NCBI RefSeq assembly: GCF_004016445.2
Contig: NZ_SADT02000006.1
Coordinates: forward strand, 186,001 to 250,000
Direction of reading: 5' to 3'
DNA from: Mesorhizobium sp. M2E.F.Ca.ET.219.01.1.1
GTDB taxonomy: Bacteria > Pseudomonadota > Alphaproteobacteria > Rhizobiales > Rhizobiaceae
DNA length: 64,000 nt
Part shown: piece by piece, positions 9,137-16,880 of the stretch
How positions within the stretch are numbered: the first letter of the stretch is position 1
Layout: each line of letters starts with the position of its first letter
Made by a program: the position numbers and the translations under genes
The notes under the pieces: model-generated
Told to the model about the DNA's origin: nothing
The model's database searches: none
Seen by the model: the letters and a program-made list of their open reading frames with translations, nothing else

Positions 9137-10339
9137 TCACCTTTCGCTTGCATGAGTGGCTGTCCCGCCCGCGATCTTGATCGCGCCGTCCGGCGCCGGC
9201 GCGACGGCGGCCGGTCGCTCGAAGATGCGCCGGCTGAGGTCGGCGGAGGCCGCCCAGCCGGCCTCCGCCAGGTAGCGGACGGGCTCGTGGCCGCACAGTT
9301 CCCACAGCACATGGCGACGCTGCGGCCAGCGCAGCGACGCGAGCCAGGGCGCGATCACCATGTGGAAGAGGTCGGCGTTGCCGATACGCGCCAGGATGCG
9401 GGCGGCGCGATCCGAAAGCAGCGTGCCGGTGGCGCCAAGCAGCACGTCGGCGGCGCGCAACCCCAGAAGCAGCGTGTCCGCAAGACCCTGCTCGGCGGCA
9501 TGATCGAGCACCGTCTGCTGCTCGGCCTCGCTCAGCCGGCTGGCGCTGGCCCGGACATCGCAGACATAGCCGGCGCAAGGCTCGCGGTTGAAAAAGGCCT
9601 TGGCGACGCTGATCGACGACAAAAGCAAGGTGTCTGCCGCCGAGATGATCGGCATGGCCGCGCCGGCCACCTCGACTACACGCTTGCGGCGCAGGAAGCC
9701 GTCTATGTCGCGAGGGCTTGGCGACCCCGGCTGCTGCAGCCGATGGTGGAGGTCGACCGTCGACGCTCTCGTGCCGTCCTCGCGAACCATGTGCTGCTCG
9801 CCGAGGAAGCGCACCCACCAGACCGAGCGCGACTTGCCGGCAACCTCGTAGCCGATGGTCCGCAGCGCCGCGCGCGCCTCGGCAAAGCTCGCCGGGGAAA
9901 CCAGTATGTCGACATCGCCGGAAGGCTTCATGAAGTGATCGCCATAGAGCCTGTGCTGCTGGAGCGGCCCCTTGAGGAAGACGAAATCGACCCGCCGGTC
10001 GCGAAGCACGCGATCGATGGCCAGCGAATCGCCGATGCAGGCGGCGTTCATCGACATGGTGCGCCGCCGATAGCCGTCGAGCCAGCCAGACAAACCGGGA
10101 GGCGCCGCGCCGGCGGGGGCACGCGCGAGCGCCTTGAGCATGAATACGGCGACCTTGTTCAGTCTTGCGATGTCGGCGACGTGAGCCGCCGAGATTGCCG
10201 GCGCGGGCATATCGGCCTGGCCGTCGCCGACGCCGGCGCCGGGTGCGAAAAACAGCCTCAGACAGGCCTGCACATAGGCGACTTCATCGGCACAGCCGGC
10301 GGCACGCAGCCTTTCATACGAGCCATCCTGCATTGTCAT
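9137..10339 (-). CDS. Nucleotidyltransferase family protein (NTP_transf_5 type), lasso-associated
   Basis: A 400-residue protein of the uncharacterised nucleotidyltransferase family found in some RiPP clusters. The core is visible as DFVFLKGP (about 118-125), LYGDHFMKPSGDVDILVS (131-148) with the paired acidic residues of the polymerase-beta-like fold at Asp142/Asp144, and a later VDLHHRL. From memory, the pseudomycoidin cluster of Bacillus has a similar protein (PsmN) that adds hexoses to the phosphorylated peptide tail. The gene is divergent from the lasso precursor, 500 bases away, and leads directly into a GT2 gene. The start at 10339 has GGAGAG eleven bases upstream. The role in lasso tailoring is inferred. 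Confidence 0.75.
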   Translation of the reverse strand: MTMQDGSYERLRAAGCADEVAYVQACLRLFFAPGAGVGDGQADMPAPAISAAHVADIARLNKVAVFMLKALARAPAGAAPPGLSGWLDGYRRRTMSMNAACIGDSLAIDRVLRDRRVDFVFLKGPLQQHRLYGDHFMKPSGDVDILVSPASFAEARAALRTIGYEVAGKSRSVWWVRFLGEQHMVREDGTRASTVDLHHRLQQPGSPSPRDIDGFLRRKRVVEVAGAAMPIISAADTLLLSSISVAKAFFNREPCAGYVCDVRASASRLSEAEQQTVLDHAAEQGLADTLLLGLRAADVLLGATGTLLSDRAARILARIGNADLFHMVIAPWLASLRWPQRRHVLWELCGHEPVRYLAEAGWAASADLSRRIFERPAAVAPAPDGAIKIAGGTATHASER

Positions 10340-10840
10340 GCCCGATGTCGCTCTCCGCAAAAAAGCCGCCCGAGCGATCTATACCGCACTTGCGAAGAAA
10401 AACACCGGGAAAATTAACACGACCGCCCAAGAGGCGGCCAAAGCCGCTTCAACTCCGCAACCTAAGCGTTTAAAATCCCACACATTCAATCACTTTTGAA
10501 GACATGCCGCCGGGACGAACGCTGCGAGCCGAAAGGCAGCGGCTTTTGCAGCAATTTCTTCACATCCGTGAAACGGATTTGCTGCTCAAAAAATTATAAC
10601 AAATAAATCAATTACTTATTCGATCGATGAGGACGCTCGGTTGAATTCCTGAGCGATTGAGGATTACGATAACGACGCTCATGGATTAATCATCAAGGAA
10701 GGCAAGCGCAACCAAGAATTGATTAATGCTTGGTGAATTACGCTTGACTCATGAATGTTGCCATGCAGCAATCGCATTGCAGCATAGCGATATGCTGGCG
10801 GCGTTCTGCGGCCGCTTCCAGTCCTTAATTGGAGAGTAAA
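10340..10840. promoter_or_regulatory. Divergent regulatory region between nucleotidyltransferase and lasso precursor
   Basis: No gene is apparent. The stretch contains an AT-rich segment (about 10585-10625) unlike its surroundings and several copies of the half-site TGCAGCA/TGCTGC: 10544-10553 (TTTGCAGCAA), 10578-10587 (TTTGCTGCTC), 10764-10770 and 10779-10784. The last two flank ATCGCATTG and partly match the palindromes at 2519 and 7998, sharing GCATTGCAGCA exactly. A TTGACT at 10744-10749 could be a -35 element, in which case the half-sites would overlap the -10 region. A good ribosome site GGAGAG lies at 10831-10836. Confidence 0.5.
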
Positions 10841-10993
10841 ATGGAACAGAATGTTGAGAAGCATGAGTACGAAACCCCCAGTTTGACGGTCCATGGTTCG
10901 ATTGAAACCATCACGCAGGGTGGCGCTGGCACGACGGCGCTCGACGTGAGTTTTCCCGCACACACGCCGGTCGGCGAGCTGACTTTCTCATAA
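10841..10993 (+). CDS. Lasso peptide precursor (A protein)
   Basis: A 50-residue precursor with GGAGAG five bases before the ATG. The leader (1-26) carries the complete B1-recognition pattern Y10-x2-P13-x-L15-x3-G19-x5-T25-x-G27: YETPSLTVHGSIETITQ. Thr25 is at the -2 position required by lasso proteases. The predicted core is residues 27-50: ring segment GGAGTTALD, in which Gly27 (core Gly1) would be joined to Asp35 (core Asp9) in a nine-residue macrolactam, then tail VSFPAHTPVGELTFS. The tail has His41 and Phe38/Phe49 as possible steric plugs and ends in Ser, the residue phosphorylated in kinase-containing lasso clusters. The assignment rests on this motif plus the B1-B2-C-K-D genes downstream. 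The activity of the product is unknown. Confidence 0.93.
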   Translation: MEQNVEKHEYETPSLTVHGSIETITQGGAGTTALDVSFPAHTPVGELTFS

Positions 10994-11041
10994 GCCTGCA
11001 GGCATCCGGGCGTCTAGTTGGGGCTCCGGATACAATAGGTG

Positions 11042-11067
11042 AGCCGGGGGGCTTTTGTCCCCCGGCT
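11042..11067 (+). other. RNA hairpin between lasso precursor and B1 gene
   Basis: Perfect 9-bp GC-rich stem (AGCCGGGGG at 11042-11050 with CCCCCGGCT at 11059-11067) around an 8-base loop GCTTTTGT. No U-run follows, so it is not a classic intrinsic terminator. It could stop 3' decay and raise precursor mRNA over enzyme mRNA, as is common in RiPP operons. Confidence 0.65.
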
Positions 11068-11143
11068 TCCCGCCGAGGATCGCAGGCAACCGATCCCTGG
11101 CCAAGGTCCAACGGGCGCGGCGGGCCAGCAACGAGGTTTTAGC

Positions 11144-11443
11144 ATGCACTGGAACCCTTCGGACCATGACCGCGTGGTCGCGACCGGCGAAGCGGTGGCT
11201 TGTGAATTCGGTGCCGGATTGGCGCTGCTCCACCTCAAATCCAATGTCTATTACAGCCTGAACAGCGTCGGCGCCTTCATCTGGGAGCAGATCCAGGAGC
11301 CGCGATCGGTCCTCGATATCCGCGGCGCCGTGCTTGCGCGCTACAATGTCGATGCCGAGCGCTGCAAGGCCGATGTCGAGGGCTTGCTGAAGGGGCTGAC
11401 CGAAGCAGGGCTTGCGAGGCTCCACAGTGAGGAACTGGTCTAG
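11144..11443 (+). CDS. Lasso peptide B1 protein (PqqD-like RRE)
   Basis: A 99-residue stand-alone RiPP recognition element of the PqqD family, which binds the precursor leader and delivers it to the B2 protease and the cyclase. The sequence has the expected winged-helix layout: three N-terminal strands (about 13-40, with LLHLKSNVYYSLNSVGAFIWEQI spanning the strand-helix junction) followed by helices ending LLKGLTEAGLARLH. The ATG at 11144 was chosen because GAGG lies about seven bases upstream; an in-frame start at 11039 would run through the hairpin. It overlaps the next gene by 17 bases. Split B1/B2 is usual in Gram-positive lasso clusters and less usual in Proteobacteria, where a fused B is the norm. 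Confidence 0.9.
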   Translation: MHWNPSDHDRVVATGEAVACEFGAGLALLHLKSNVYYSLNSVGAFIWEQIQEPRSVLDIRGAVLARYNVDAERCKADVEGLLKGLTEAGLARLHSEELV

Positions 11444-11843
11444 GTTCCGCTCGCTGAGCGGCCGGGAGATGCTGTTTCTGGCGCGCTGCCTGGCGGTGGT
11501 GAGCGTGGTGCGGCTCGCGCTGGCGCTTTCCTCCTACAACCGCGTCCGCAGCCTGGTCACGCGGCTTGATGCGAGGCGCGACGCCGGCATCGCCGACCTG
11601 CGGCGCGTCGCCTGGGGCGTTGCCGCCGCCGCGCGGCTGGTGCCGGGCGCCAGCTGCCTCACCCAGGCGTTGGCCGGGCAATATCTGCTCGCACGCCAGG
11701 GCAATGCCTCGAAGATCAGCATCGGCATCGAAAAGGGGACAGGCAGCGAGCTCAGGGCGCATGCCTGGTTGATGAGCGGCAACCACATCGTGCTTGGCGG
11801 CTCTATCAACGGATTTACTCACCTTGTCGACCATGGGTCGTGA
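11427..11843 (+). CDS. Lasso peptide B2 protein (transglutaminase-like leader protease)
   Basis: A 138-residue cysteine protease of the lasso B2 (transglutaminase-like) family that removes the leader after Gln26. The likely catalytic residues are Cys77 in VPGASCLTQAL and His112 in RAHAWL. I could not confidently place the third residue of the triad after His112 (the segment reads SGNHIVLGGS). A GTG start at 11427, preceded by GAGG, overlaps B1; a TTG at 11412 in the same frame is the alternative. The stop at 11843 is three bases before the cyclase start, so B1, B2 and C are tightly coupled. Confidence 0.9.
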   Translation: MRNWSRFRSLSGREMLFLARCLAVVSVVRLALALSSYNRVRSLVTRLDARRDAGIADLRRVAWGVAAAARLVPGASCLTQALAGQYLLARQGNASKISIGIEKGTGSELRAHAWLMSGNHIVLGGSINGFTHLVDHGS

Positions 11844-11846
11844 GAA

Positions 11847-13760
11847 ATGAGCGGCGTCGCCGGCATCATGCATATGGACAACGGCAGGCCCGCCGCGGCC
11901 AGCGATATCCAGCAGATGCTTTCGCGCATGCGCCATCGTGCCCGCGACGGCAGCTCATGGCGGACGGAGGGCAGAGTGGCGCTCGGCCACGCCTGGCTCG
12001 ACACGACCGGCGAGGACGGGCCCGGTCCGCTGGCGATGGCCGGCGGCAAGCTCGCCATCACCGCCGATTGCCGGCTGGACAACCGCGACGAGCTTCTGGC
12101 GCGACTGGGCCTGCGCGACCGGTCAATTGCCGACGCGATGCTCATCATGCACGCTTACCTGAAATGGGGCGAGGCCTGCCCAACCTACCTGCAAGGCGAC
12201 TTCGCCTTCGCGATATGGGACCGCGAGCGTCAGGCGCTGTTTTGCGCGCGCGATCACTTCGGCGTCAAACCCTTCTACTATCATTCGACCGGAAGGCGCT
12301 TTGCTTTCGCCTCGGAGATCGGGCCGATCCTGGCGCTGGACGGCGTCGGCAGGCGCCTCAGCGAGCACCAGATTTCCGGTTTTCTCGCCGGCCTGCCGGA
12401 TGATCCGCAGGCCACGCCTTACGTCGAGATCTTCCGCTTGCCGGCGCGGCACAGCATGATGGTGGCGGGCCACGGGATCGTGTTGCGGCGTTACTGGCAG
12501 ATCGAGCCGTCACAGCGGCCGCCGCGCCCTGACGCGGCCGAGGAATTCAGGCATCTCTTCGCGCAATCGGTGGAGAACCGGATGCGTGGCACGCCGGCTG
12601 TCGGCGCCATGCTGAGCGGCGGCCTCGATTCATCCTCGATCACCTGCCTTGCAAGCCTCAGGGCAGCGGGGACACGCAACCCGAAGCTCAAGACCTTCTC
12701 ATTGGTCTTCGACAAGGGCTCGTCCATGAACGAGAAGCCGTTCATCGATGCGGTGCTCGACGGCAATCCGGTCGACGCCACGCTGATTGCCGTCGGCAAT
12801 TACGCGCCCTTCGCCGAATTCGAGCGCATCCTTGAGGAGCAGGAAGGCACGTTCCTGGCGCCCGGCCTGTCCTTGACGCGCGACCTTTACCGGACGGCGG
12901 GCGCAAAGGGCGTCAAGGTGCTTCTCGACGGGCATGGCGGCGACGAGGTCGTCTCGCAGGGCCACGGACACCTTCACGAGCTCGCCAATGCCGGCAGGTG
13001 GCTGGAGCTTTGGCGCGAGTTGCGCAGCGCGGCCAACACCTATGGCGAGGGCATGCTTCCCCTCTATTTCAAATTCCTGACCATCTATGGGCCGGCCTGG
13101 CGGATCGCCAGGATGAGGGCGGCAGCCAAACGCCTTGTCCGCAAGGTGCGGCGCGCGCCGGCGCAGGCGCCACGCGCCGCCTGGGCGGGTCTGGTCAATC
13201 CGGATCTTGCCGGGCGCACCGATCTTGCCGAACGCTTTCATCGCAGCGGCTACATGCCTGCCGCCGTCAGCGCCAGCGAAGCGCTGACGCATCGCTGGCT
13301 TCTTTCGACAGGGCTGGTGCCGCACGCTTTCGAAGTGCTCGACAAGGCCGCCGCCAATTTCGGCGTCGAGCCGCGCTATCCGTTCTGGGACAAGCCCCTC
13401 GTCGAATTCTGCCTGGCGCTGCCCGGCGAGGAAAAGCTCAAGGATGGTTTTGGCCGCCATGTGCTGCGCCGGGCCATGCAAGGCATTCTGCCGCCGGTGG
13501 TGCAATGGCGGCGCGACAAGATCAATTTCACCGCCAACCTGGTCAATGGCATGCTCGGCAACCACCGCGAGCTTCTGGACAGGCTGCTGATATCGGACAG
13601 CGAGCGGATCGCGCCCTATGTCAACCTGCCTGCAGTGGCCGCGGTCTATGACCGGATGCTGCGCCAGCCCGAGCAGGCGACCCTGCCGGACGTCCAGCAC
13701 GTCTGGCGCGCGGTTTCGCTGTCGCTGTGGCTGCGGCAAGTTCAGGGAAGCCCCGCATGA
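11847..13760 (+). CDS. Lasso peptide cyclase (asparagine-synthetase-like C protein)
   Basis: A 637-residue ATP-dependent macrolactam synthetase that would adenylate the Asp9 side chain and close the ring on Gly1. The N-terminal glutaminase-like domain starts MSGVAGIMHMDNG: residue 2 is Ser, not the catalytic Cys of true asparagine synthetases, so glutamine hydrolysis is not expected. The C-terminal synthetase domain has the pyrophosphate loop SGGLDSSS at 257-264 and the DGHGGDEV segment near 357. Its stop overlaps the following kinase start as ATGA. Position, length and missing Cys2 all fit a lasso cyclase rather than an amidotransferase for EPS. Confidence 0.92.
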   Translation: MSGVAGIMHMDNGRPAAASDIQQMLSRMRHRARDGSSWRTEGRVALGHAWLDTTGEDGPGPLAMAGGKLAITADCRLDNRDELLARLGLRDRSIADAMLIMHAYLKWGEACPTYLQGDFAFAIWDRERQALFCARDHFGVKPFYYHSTGRRFAFASEIGPILALDGVGRRLSEHQISGFLAGLPDDPQATPYVEIFRLPARHSMMVAGHGIVLRRYWQIEPSQRPPRPDAAEEFRHLFAQSVENRMRGTPAVGAMLSGGLDSSSITCLASLRAAGTRNPKLKTFSLVFDKGSSMNEKPFIDAVLDGNPVDATLIAVGNYAPFAEFERILEEQEGTFLAPGLSLTRDLYRTAGAKGVKVLLDGHGGDEVVSQGHGHLHELANAGRWLELWRELRSAANTYGEGMLPLYFKFLTIYGPAWRIARMRAAAKRLVRKVRRAPAQAPRAAWAGLVNPDLAGRTDLAERFHRSGYMPAAVSASEALTHRWLLSTGLVPHAFEVLDKAAANFGVEPRYPFWDKPLVEFCLALPGEEKLKDGFGRHVLRRAMQGILPPVVQWRRDKINFTANLVNGMLGNHRELLDRLLISDSERIAPYVNLPAVAAVYDRMLRQPEQATLPDVQHVWRAVSLSLWLRQVQGSPA

Positions 13761-14730
13761 ACCTTCCGGTCGCTTCCCTTGCGCGATCCGAGCCGCAAAC
13801 GGCGGCGGCGAGCAAGCGAGTCCGCCGTTTCTACAAGGCCTACGGGCTGGTGATCGGTTCCGAAGTGGCCTTGCGGAGCTGGAGCCGACGGCTCCGGCGA
13901 CGCCGGATCTGGAGATCGCGGTCGGGCCGGTTGATTTTCCCGGCGCGGCATCCCGGGACGCCACCGCCTTCCGTTTCGAACCGACGCGCCAGTATCTTTC
14001 CTGGCAGGCGGTCGGCACGTTCATGATCAGCAGCGCCAACCGCATCGATGTCGATCCGGCGCCAGGGGTCGACGATCCGCTGCTCGCCTTTCCGCTGCTC
14101 GGGCCGGTGATGGCGCTCGCCCTGCATCAGCGCGGGCTGCTCGTCCTGCATGCCAGCGCCATTGAAGTCGACGGCAAAAGCGTGATCTTCATGGGCGACA
14201 AGGGCGCCGGCAAATCGACGACGGCGGGGGCGATGATCCGCGCCGGCCATCGACTGCTCACCGACGATGTCGTGGCGCTGGATTTGTCCGACCCCGGCCG
14301 GCCGATCATCCTGCCCGGGTTCCCGCAGCTCAAGCTTGCGGCGGACGCGGCCGGCGCCATTCGCCTCGAACGGGCGGAGGTGCGCCCGCAGGTGCATCCG
14401 CAGATCGACAAGGCGCAGCATCGGCTGCGTGACGGATTTGCGCCCGAAGCGGTTCCGGTATCGCGCATCTATGTGCTCGAGCGGGGCGTGCGGGCGGCGA
14501 CCTCCCCGATGTCCGGCGCGGCCGCGCTGCCGGCGATCATCAAATTCTCCTATATCACGCGGTTTGGCCGGCAGGCGCTGCCGGGCGATTTCGCCGCCCT
14601 GCACCTGCGCCAAAGCGCGCAGATCGCCGGGCGGATCGGCGTAAGCCGGCTGGAAGTGCCGGCCGGACTAGACCAGATCGACGAAGCGGTCGCCGCGATC
14701 GAAGCCGACCTGGCGTACGGGACAAGGTGA
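13757..14730 (+). pseudogene. HPr-kinase-like lasso precursor kinase, apparent 1-nt frameshift
   Basis: Kinase of the type that phosphorylates the C-terminal Ser of some lasso precursors. Translation should start at the ATG at 13757 (ATGA overlap with the cyclase), giving RRFYKAYGLVIGSEVAL in the first frame. The sequence then continues in another frame as ELEPTAPATPDLEIAVGP and onward to 14730, including the Walker A motif GDKGAGKST near residue 147 and LLTDDVVAL. The junction is at 13871-13878: TTG-CG-GAG, where TTG-CCG-GAG (Leu-Pro-Glu) would restore one frame. As read, the first frame stops at 14026 after 89 residues. No slippery heptamer is visible, so this is either a real mutation or a sequence error. 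The remainder looks intact and well conserved. Confidence 0.82.
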
Positions 14731-16634
14731 GCCGGGACATGGGCTGGTCCTCGAAGCTTCGCCTGTCGCTTTTCCGAGATGTCGCCAGCTTTGGCGCCAT
14801 GATGGCGCATGTCGGCGGGCGGCGCACGGCGACGGCGCTTGTCTTCCTGATCCTGGGAAGCCTCACCGAAGGCATTTCGATCCTGCTGCTCGTGCCACTG
14901 CTGCGCCTGATCGGCAAGGCCGATCAGGATTATGCGGTGCGGGTGCCGGAAGCCTTGCATTGGCTGGTGCCCGGCGGAACGCTGTCGCTGGCGACGGTGC
15001 TCTCAATGCTTGTCGCGCTGGTGGCGCTGCAGGCGATTTTCAACCGCTTCAAGTCAGTCTATATGGCGCGGCTGCTCTACGATTTCGTCAACCGCGTGCG
15101 CATGAACCTGTTCGAAAGCATCGGCCGGGCGCGCTGGGGCGTTTTCACCCGCATCCGCAGCTCCGACCTCGACCACGCGCTGAACGGCGACGTCGACCGG
15201 GTGCAGGTGGCTGCCTTCTCGCTGCTGATGCTCACCCAGGCCACATTGCTTCTCACCGGCTATCTCGTGGTCTCGCTGTTCATCTCGCCGGTGATGACGT
15301 CCTTTGCCATCCTCATCGGCCTGGTGCTGCTGGTTGCGCTGCAGCCGTTCCGAGCACGCGCCAGCGCCTATGGCCGCACGCTGACCGGCAATCGCCAGGA
15401 CCAGTATCGCACGGTCTCCGAGTTCCTCGGCGGCATCAAGGTCGCCAAGAGCCTCAATGTCGAGGCGAGCTATTTTGCCGAGCTCGGCGCGACGCTGGAC
15501 AGGATGAAGGCCGACAACATCGCCTTCGTCCGCAACTCTTCGCTCGGCACCGCCCTGTTCCAGATGGCGAGCGTGATTGGGCTCAGCCTCTTCATCTACA
15601 TCGCGCTGGTCCGCTTCCACCTGTCGCTGGCGGAGATCGTCGTGCTGCTCCTGGTCTTCATGCGGGTCGCGCCGCGCTTCATGGACATGCAGCTTCAAAC
15701 CCAGCAGGTGCTGATCAACCTGCCGGCCTACGCTTCGATGCAAGCCCTTCAGGCCCGCTTCGACGCCGAGCGCGAGCCGACCCAAAGCATGGCCGAACGA
15801 GGCGCGAGACTGTCGCTCGAGACCGGCCTCAACATCAGCGAGGTATCGTTCGCCTATGGCGAGGGTGACGCAAGACCGGTGGTCAGCGATATCACCTTCA
15901 GCCTGCGGGCCGGCAAGGTGACGGCGCTGATCGGCCCTTCCGGTTCCGGCAAGAGCACGATCGCCGACATGATGCTCGGCCTGCTCGAACCCACAAGCGG
16001 CCGGATCCTGGCCGACGGCGTGGAGATCACCGTGCAGAATCGCAGGGCGTGGCGCGATCAGGTCGCCTATGTGCCGCAGGACGTGTTTCTGCTGCACGAC
16101 ACGATCGCCGCCAATCTTCGTCTTGCCGCGGCTGGGGCCAGCGACGAGGAGCTATGGGCGGCGTTGCGCAACGCCCATGCGGCCGATTTCGTGGAACGGC
16201 TCGCATCGCGGCTCGATACGGTGGTGGGCGACCGCGGTGTCCGGCTTTCCGGCGGCGAGCGGCAGCGCATCGCTTTGGCGCGGGCGCTGCTGCGCAAGCC
16301 GTCGCTGCTCATCCTCGACGAAGCTACCAGCGCGCTTGACTGGCAGAACCAGTCGCTGATCGCGCAATCGATCGAGGCGCTGCGCGGCCGGATGACGATT
16401 TTGACCATCGCGCACCGGCCGTCGATGATCGCCTTCGCCGACTGGGTCGTGGCCATCGAGAACGGGCGCATCGTCGAGGTCGGGCAATATCGGCGGCTGA
16501 AGGCAAACGCCGGCAGCCGTCTTGCCAGGATGCTGTCCGGCGAGCAGGCCGAGCGCGACACCGTGCCCCCGGTCGAGGCCGGACTGGTCCCGGCGTCGGT
16601 CGAACAGTCAGTGGAGGCTGCGTCTGGCGCTTAG
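14727..16634 (+). CDS. Lasso peptide ABC exporter (D protein)
   Basis: A 635-residue half-transporter with an N-terminal six-helix membrane domain (about 25-320) fused to an ATPase domain (about 365-590). The ATPase domain has Walker A GPSGSGKST (about 403), the signature LSGGERQRIALARALL (about 506) and Walker B LLILDEATSALD (about 527). It would export the mature peptide and give self-protection. The GTG start at 14727 overlaps the kinase stop (GTGA), so translational coupling may suffer if the kinase frameshift is real. The 3' end overlaps the convergent exoX gene by 27 bases. No isopeptidase gene or TonB receptor was seen nearby. Confidence 0.9.
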   Translation: MSRDMGWSSKLRLSLFRDVASFGAMMAHVGGRRTATALVFLILGSLTEGISILLLVPLLRLIGKADQDYAVRVPEALHWLVPGGTLSLATVLSMLVALVALQAIFNRFKSVYMARLLYDFVNRVRMNLFESIGRARWGVFTRIRSSDLDHALNGDVDRVQVAAFSLLMLTQATLLLTGYLVVSLFISPVMTSFAILIGLVLLVALQPFRARASAYGRTLTGNRQDQYRTVSEFLGGIKVAKSLNVEASYFAELGATLDRMKADNIAFVRNSSLGTALFQMASVIGLSLFIYIALVRFHLSLAEIVVLLLVFMRVAPRFMDMQLQTQQVLINLPAYASMQALQARFDAEREPTQSMAERGARLSLETGLNISEVSFAYGEGDARPVVSDITFSLRAGKVTALIGPSGSGKSTIADMMLGLLEPTSGRILADGVEITVQNRRAWRDQVAYVPQDVFLLHDTIAANLRLAAAGASDEELWAALRNAHAADFVERLASRLDTVVGDRGVRLSGGERQRIALARALLRKPSLLILDEATSALDWQNQSLIAQSIEALRGRMTILTIAHRPSMIAFADWVVAIENGRIVEVGQYRRLKANAGSRLARMLSGEQAERDTVPPVEAGLVPASVEQSVEAASGA

Positions 16635-16880
16635 CTTTTCGCCGTCGGCGACCTTGTTCAGGATTGCCCCGCGGTCGGCTTCGCGGATCTTGTCGGCCGA
16701 AGTCGGCGTTGCCTTGCCGATCATGGCAAATACCAGAAGGAAATAACCCGCCTGGATAATGACGGCACAGATGACGGCGCGAAGGACGATGGTGCCCGGC
16801 GATGCGCCGTCGACATAAGACCAGCCGATGACGATCGCCAGCGCGAACATCATGCCTATGATGAATTTTGGCAGAGACAT
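16608..16880 (-). CDS. exoX: ExoX/SyrA-like exopolysaccharide production repressor
   Basis: A 90-residue small membrane protein starting MSLPKFIIGMMFALAIVIG with two hydrophobic segments (about 5-22 and 30-53) and a polar C-terminal tail. This is the layout of the ExoX/SyrA family, known to lower EPS synthesis at the protein level through ExoY. An in-frame ATG at 16910 would add ten residues; the 16880 start was preferred because it begins with the family-like MSLPKF. It is transcribed away from exoY across a shared regulatory region, the same pairing seen in other rhizobia. Family assignment is from remembered sequence character. Confidence 0.7.
   Translation of the reverse strand: MSLPKFIIGMMFALAIVIGWSYVDGASPGTIVLRAVICAVIIQAGYFLLVFAMIGKATPTSADKIREADRGAILNKVADGEKLSARRSLH

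Noticed and set aside
11847..13760. Asparagine synthetase for EPS amidation or amino-acid synthesis
   Set aside because: Residue 2 is Ser instead of the catalytic Cys, and the gene is locked between lasso B2 and kinase genes.
12699..14045. Minus-strand open frame opposite the lasso cyclase
   Set aside because: Shadow of the cyclase gene; Arg/Pro/Gln-rich with no family match.
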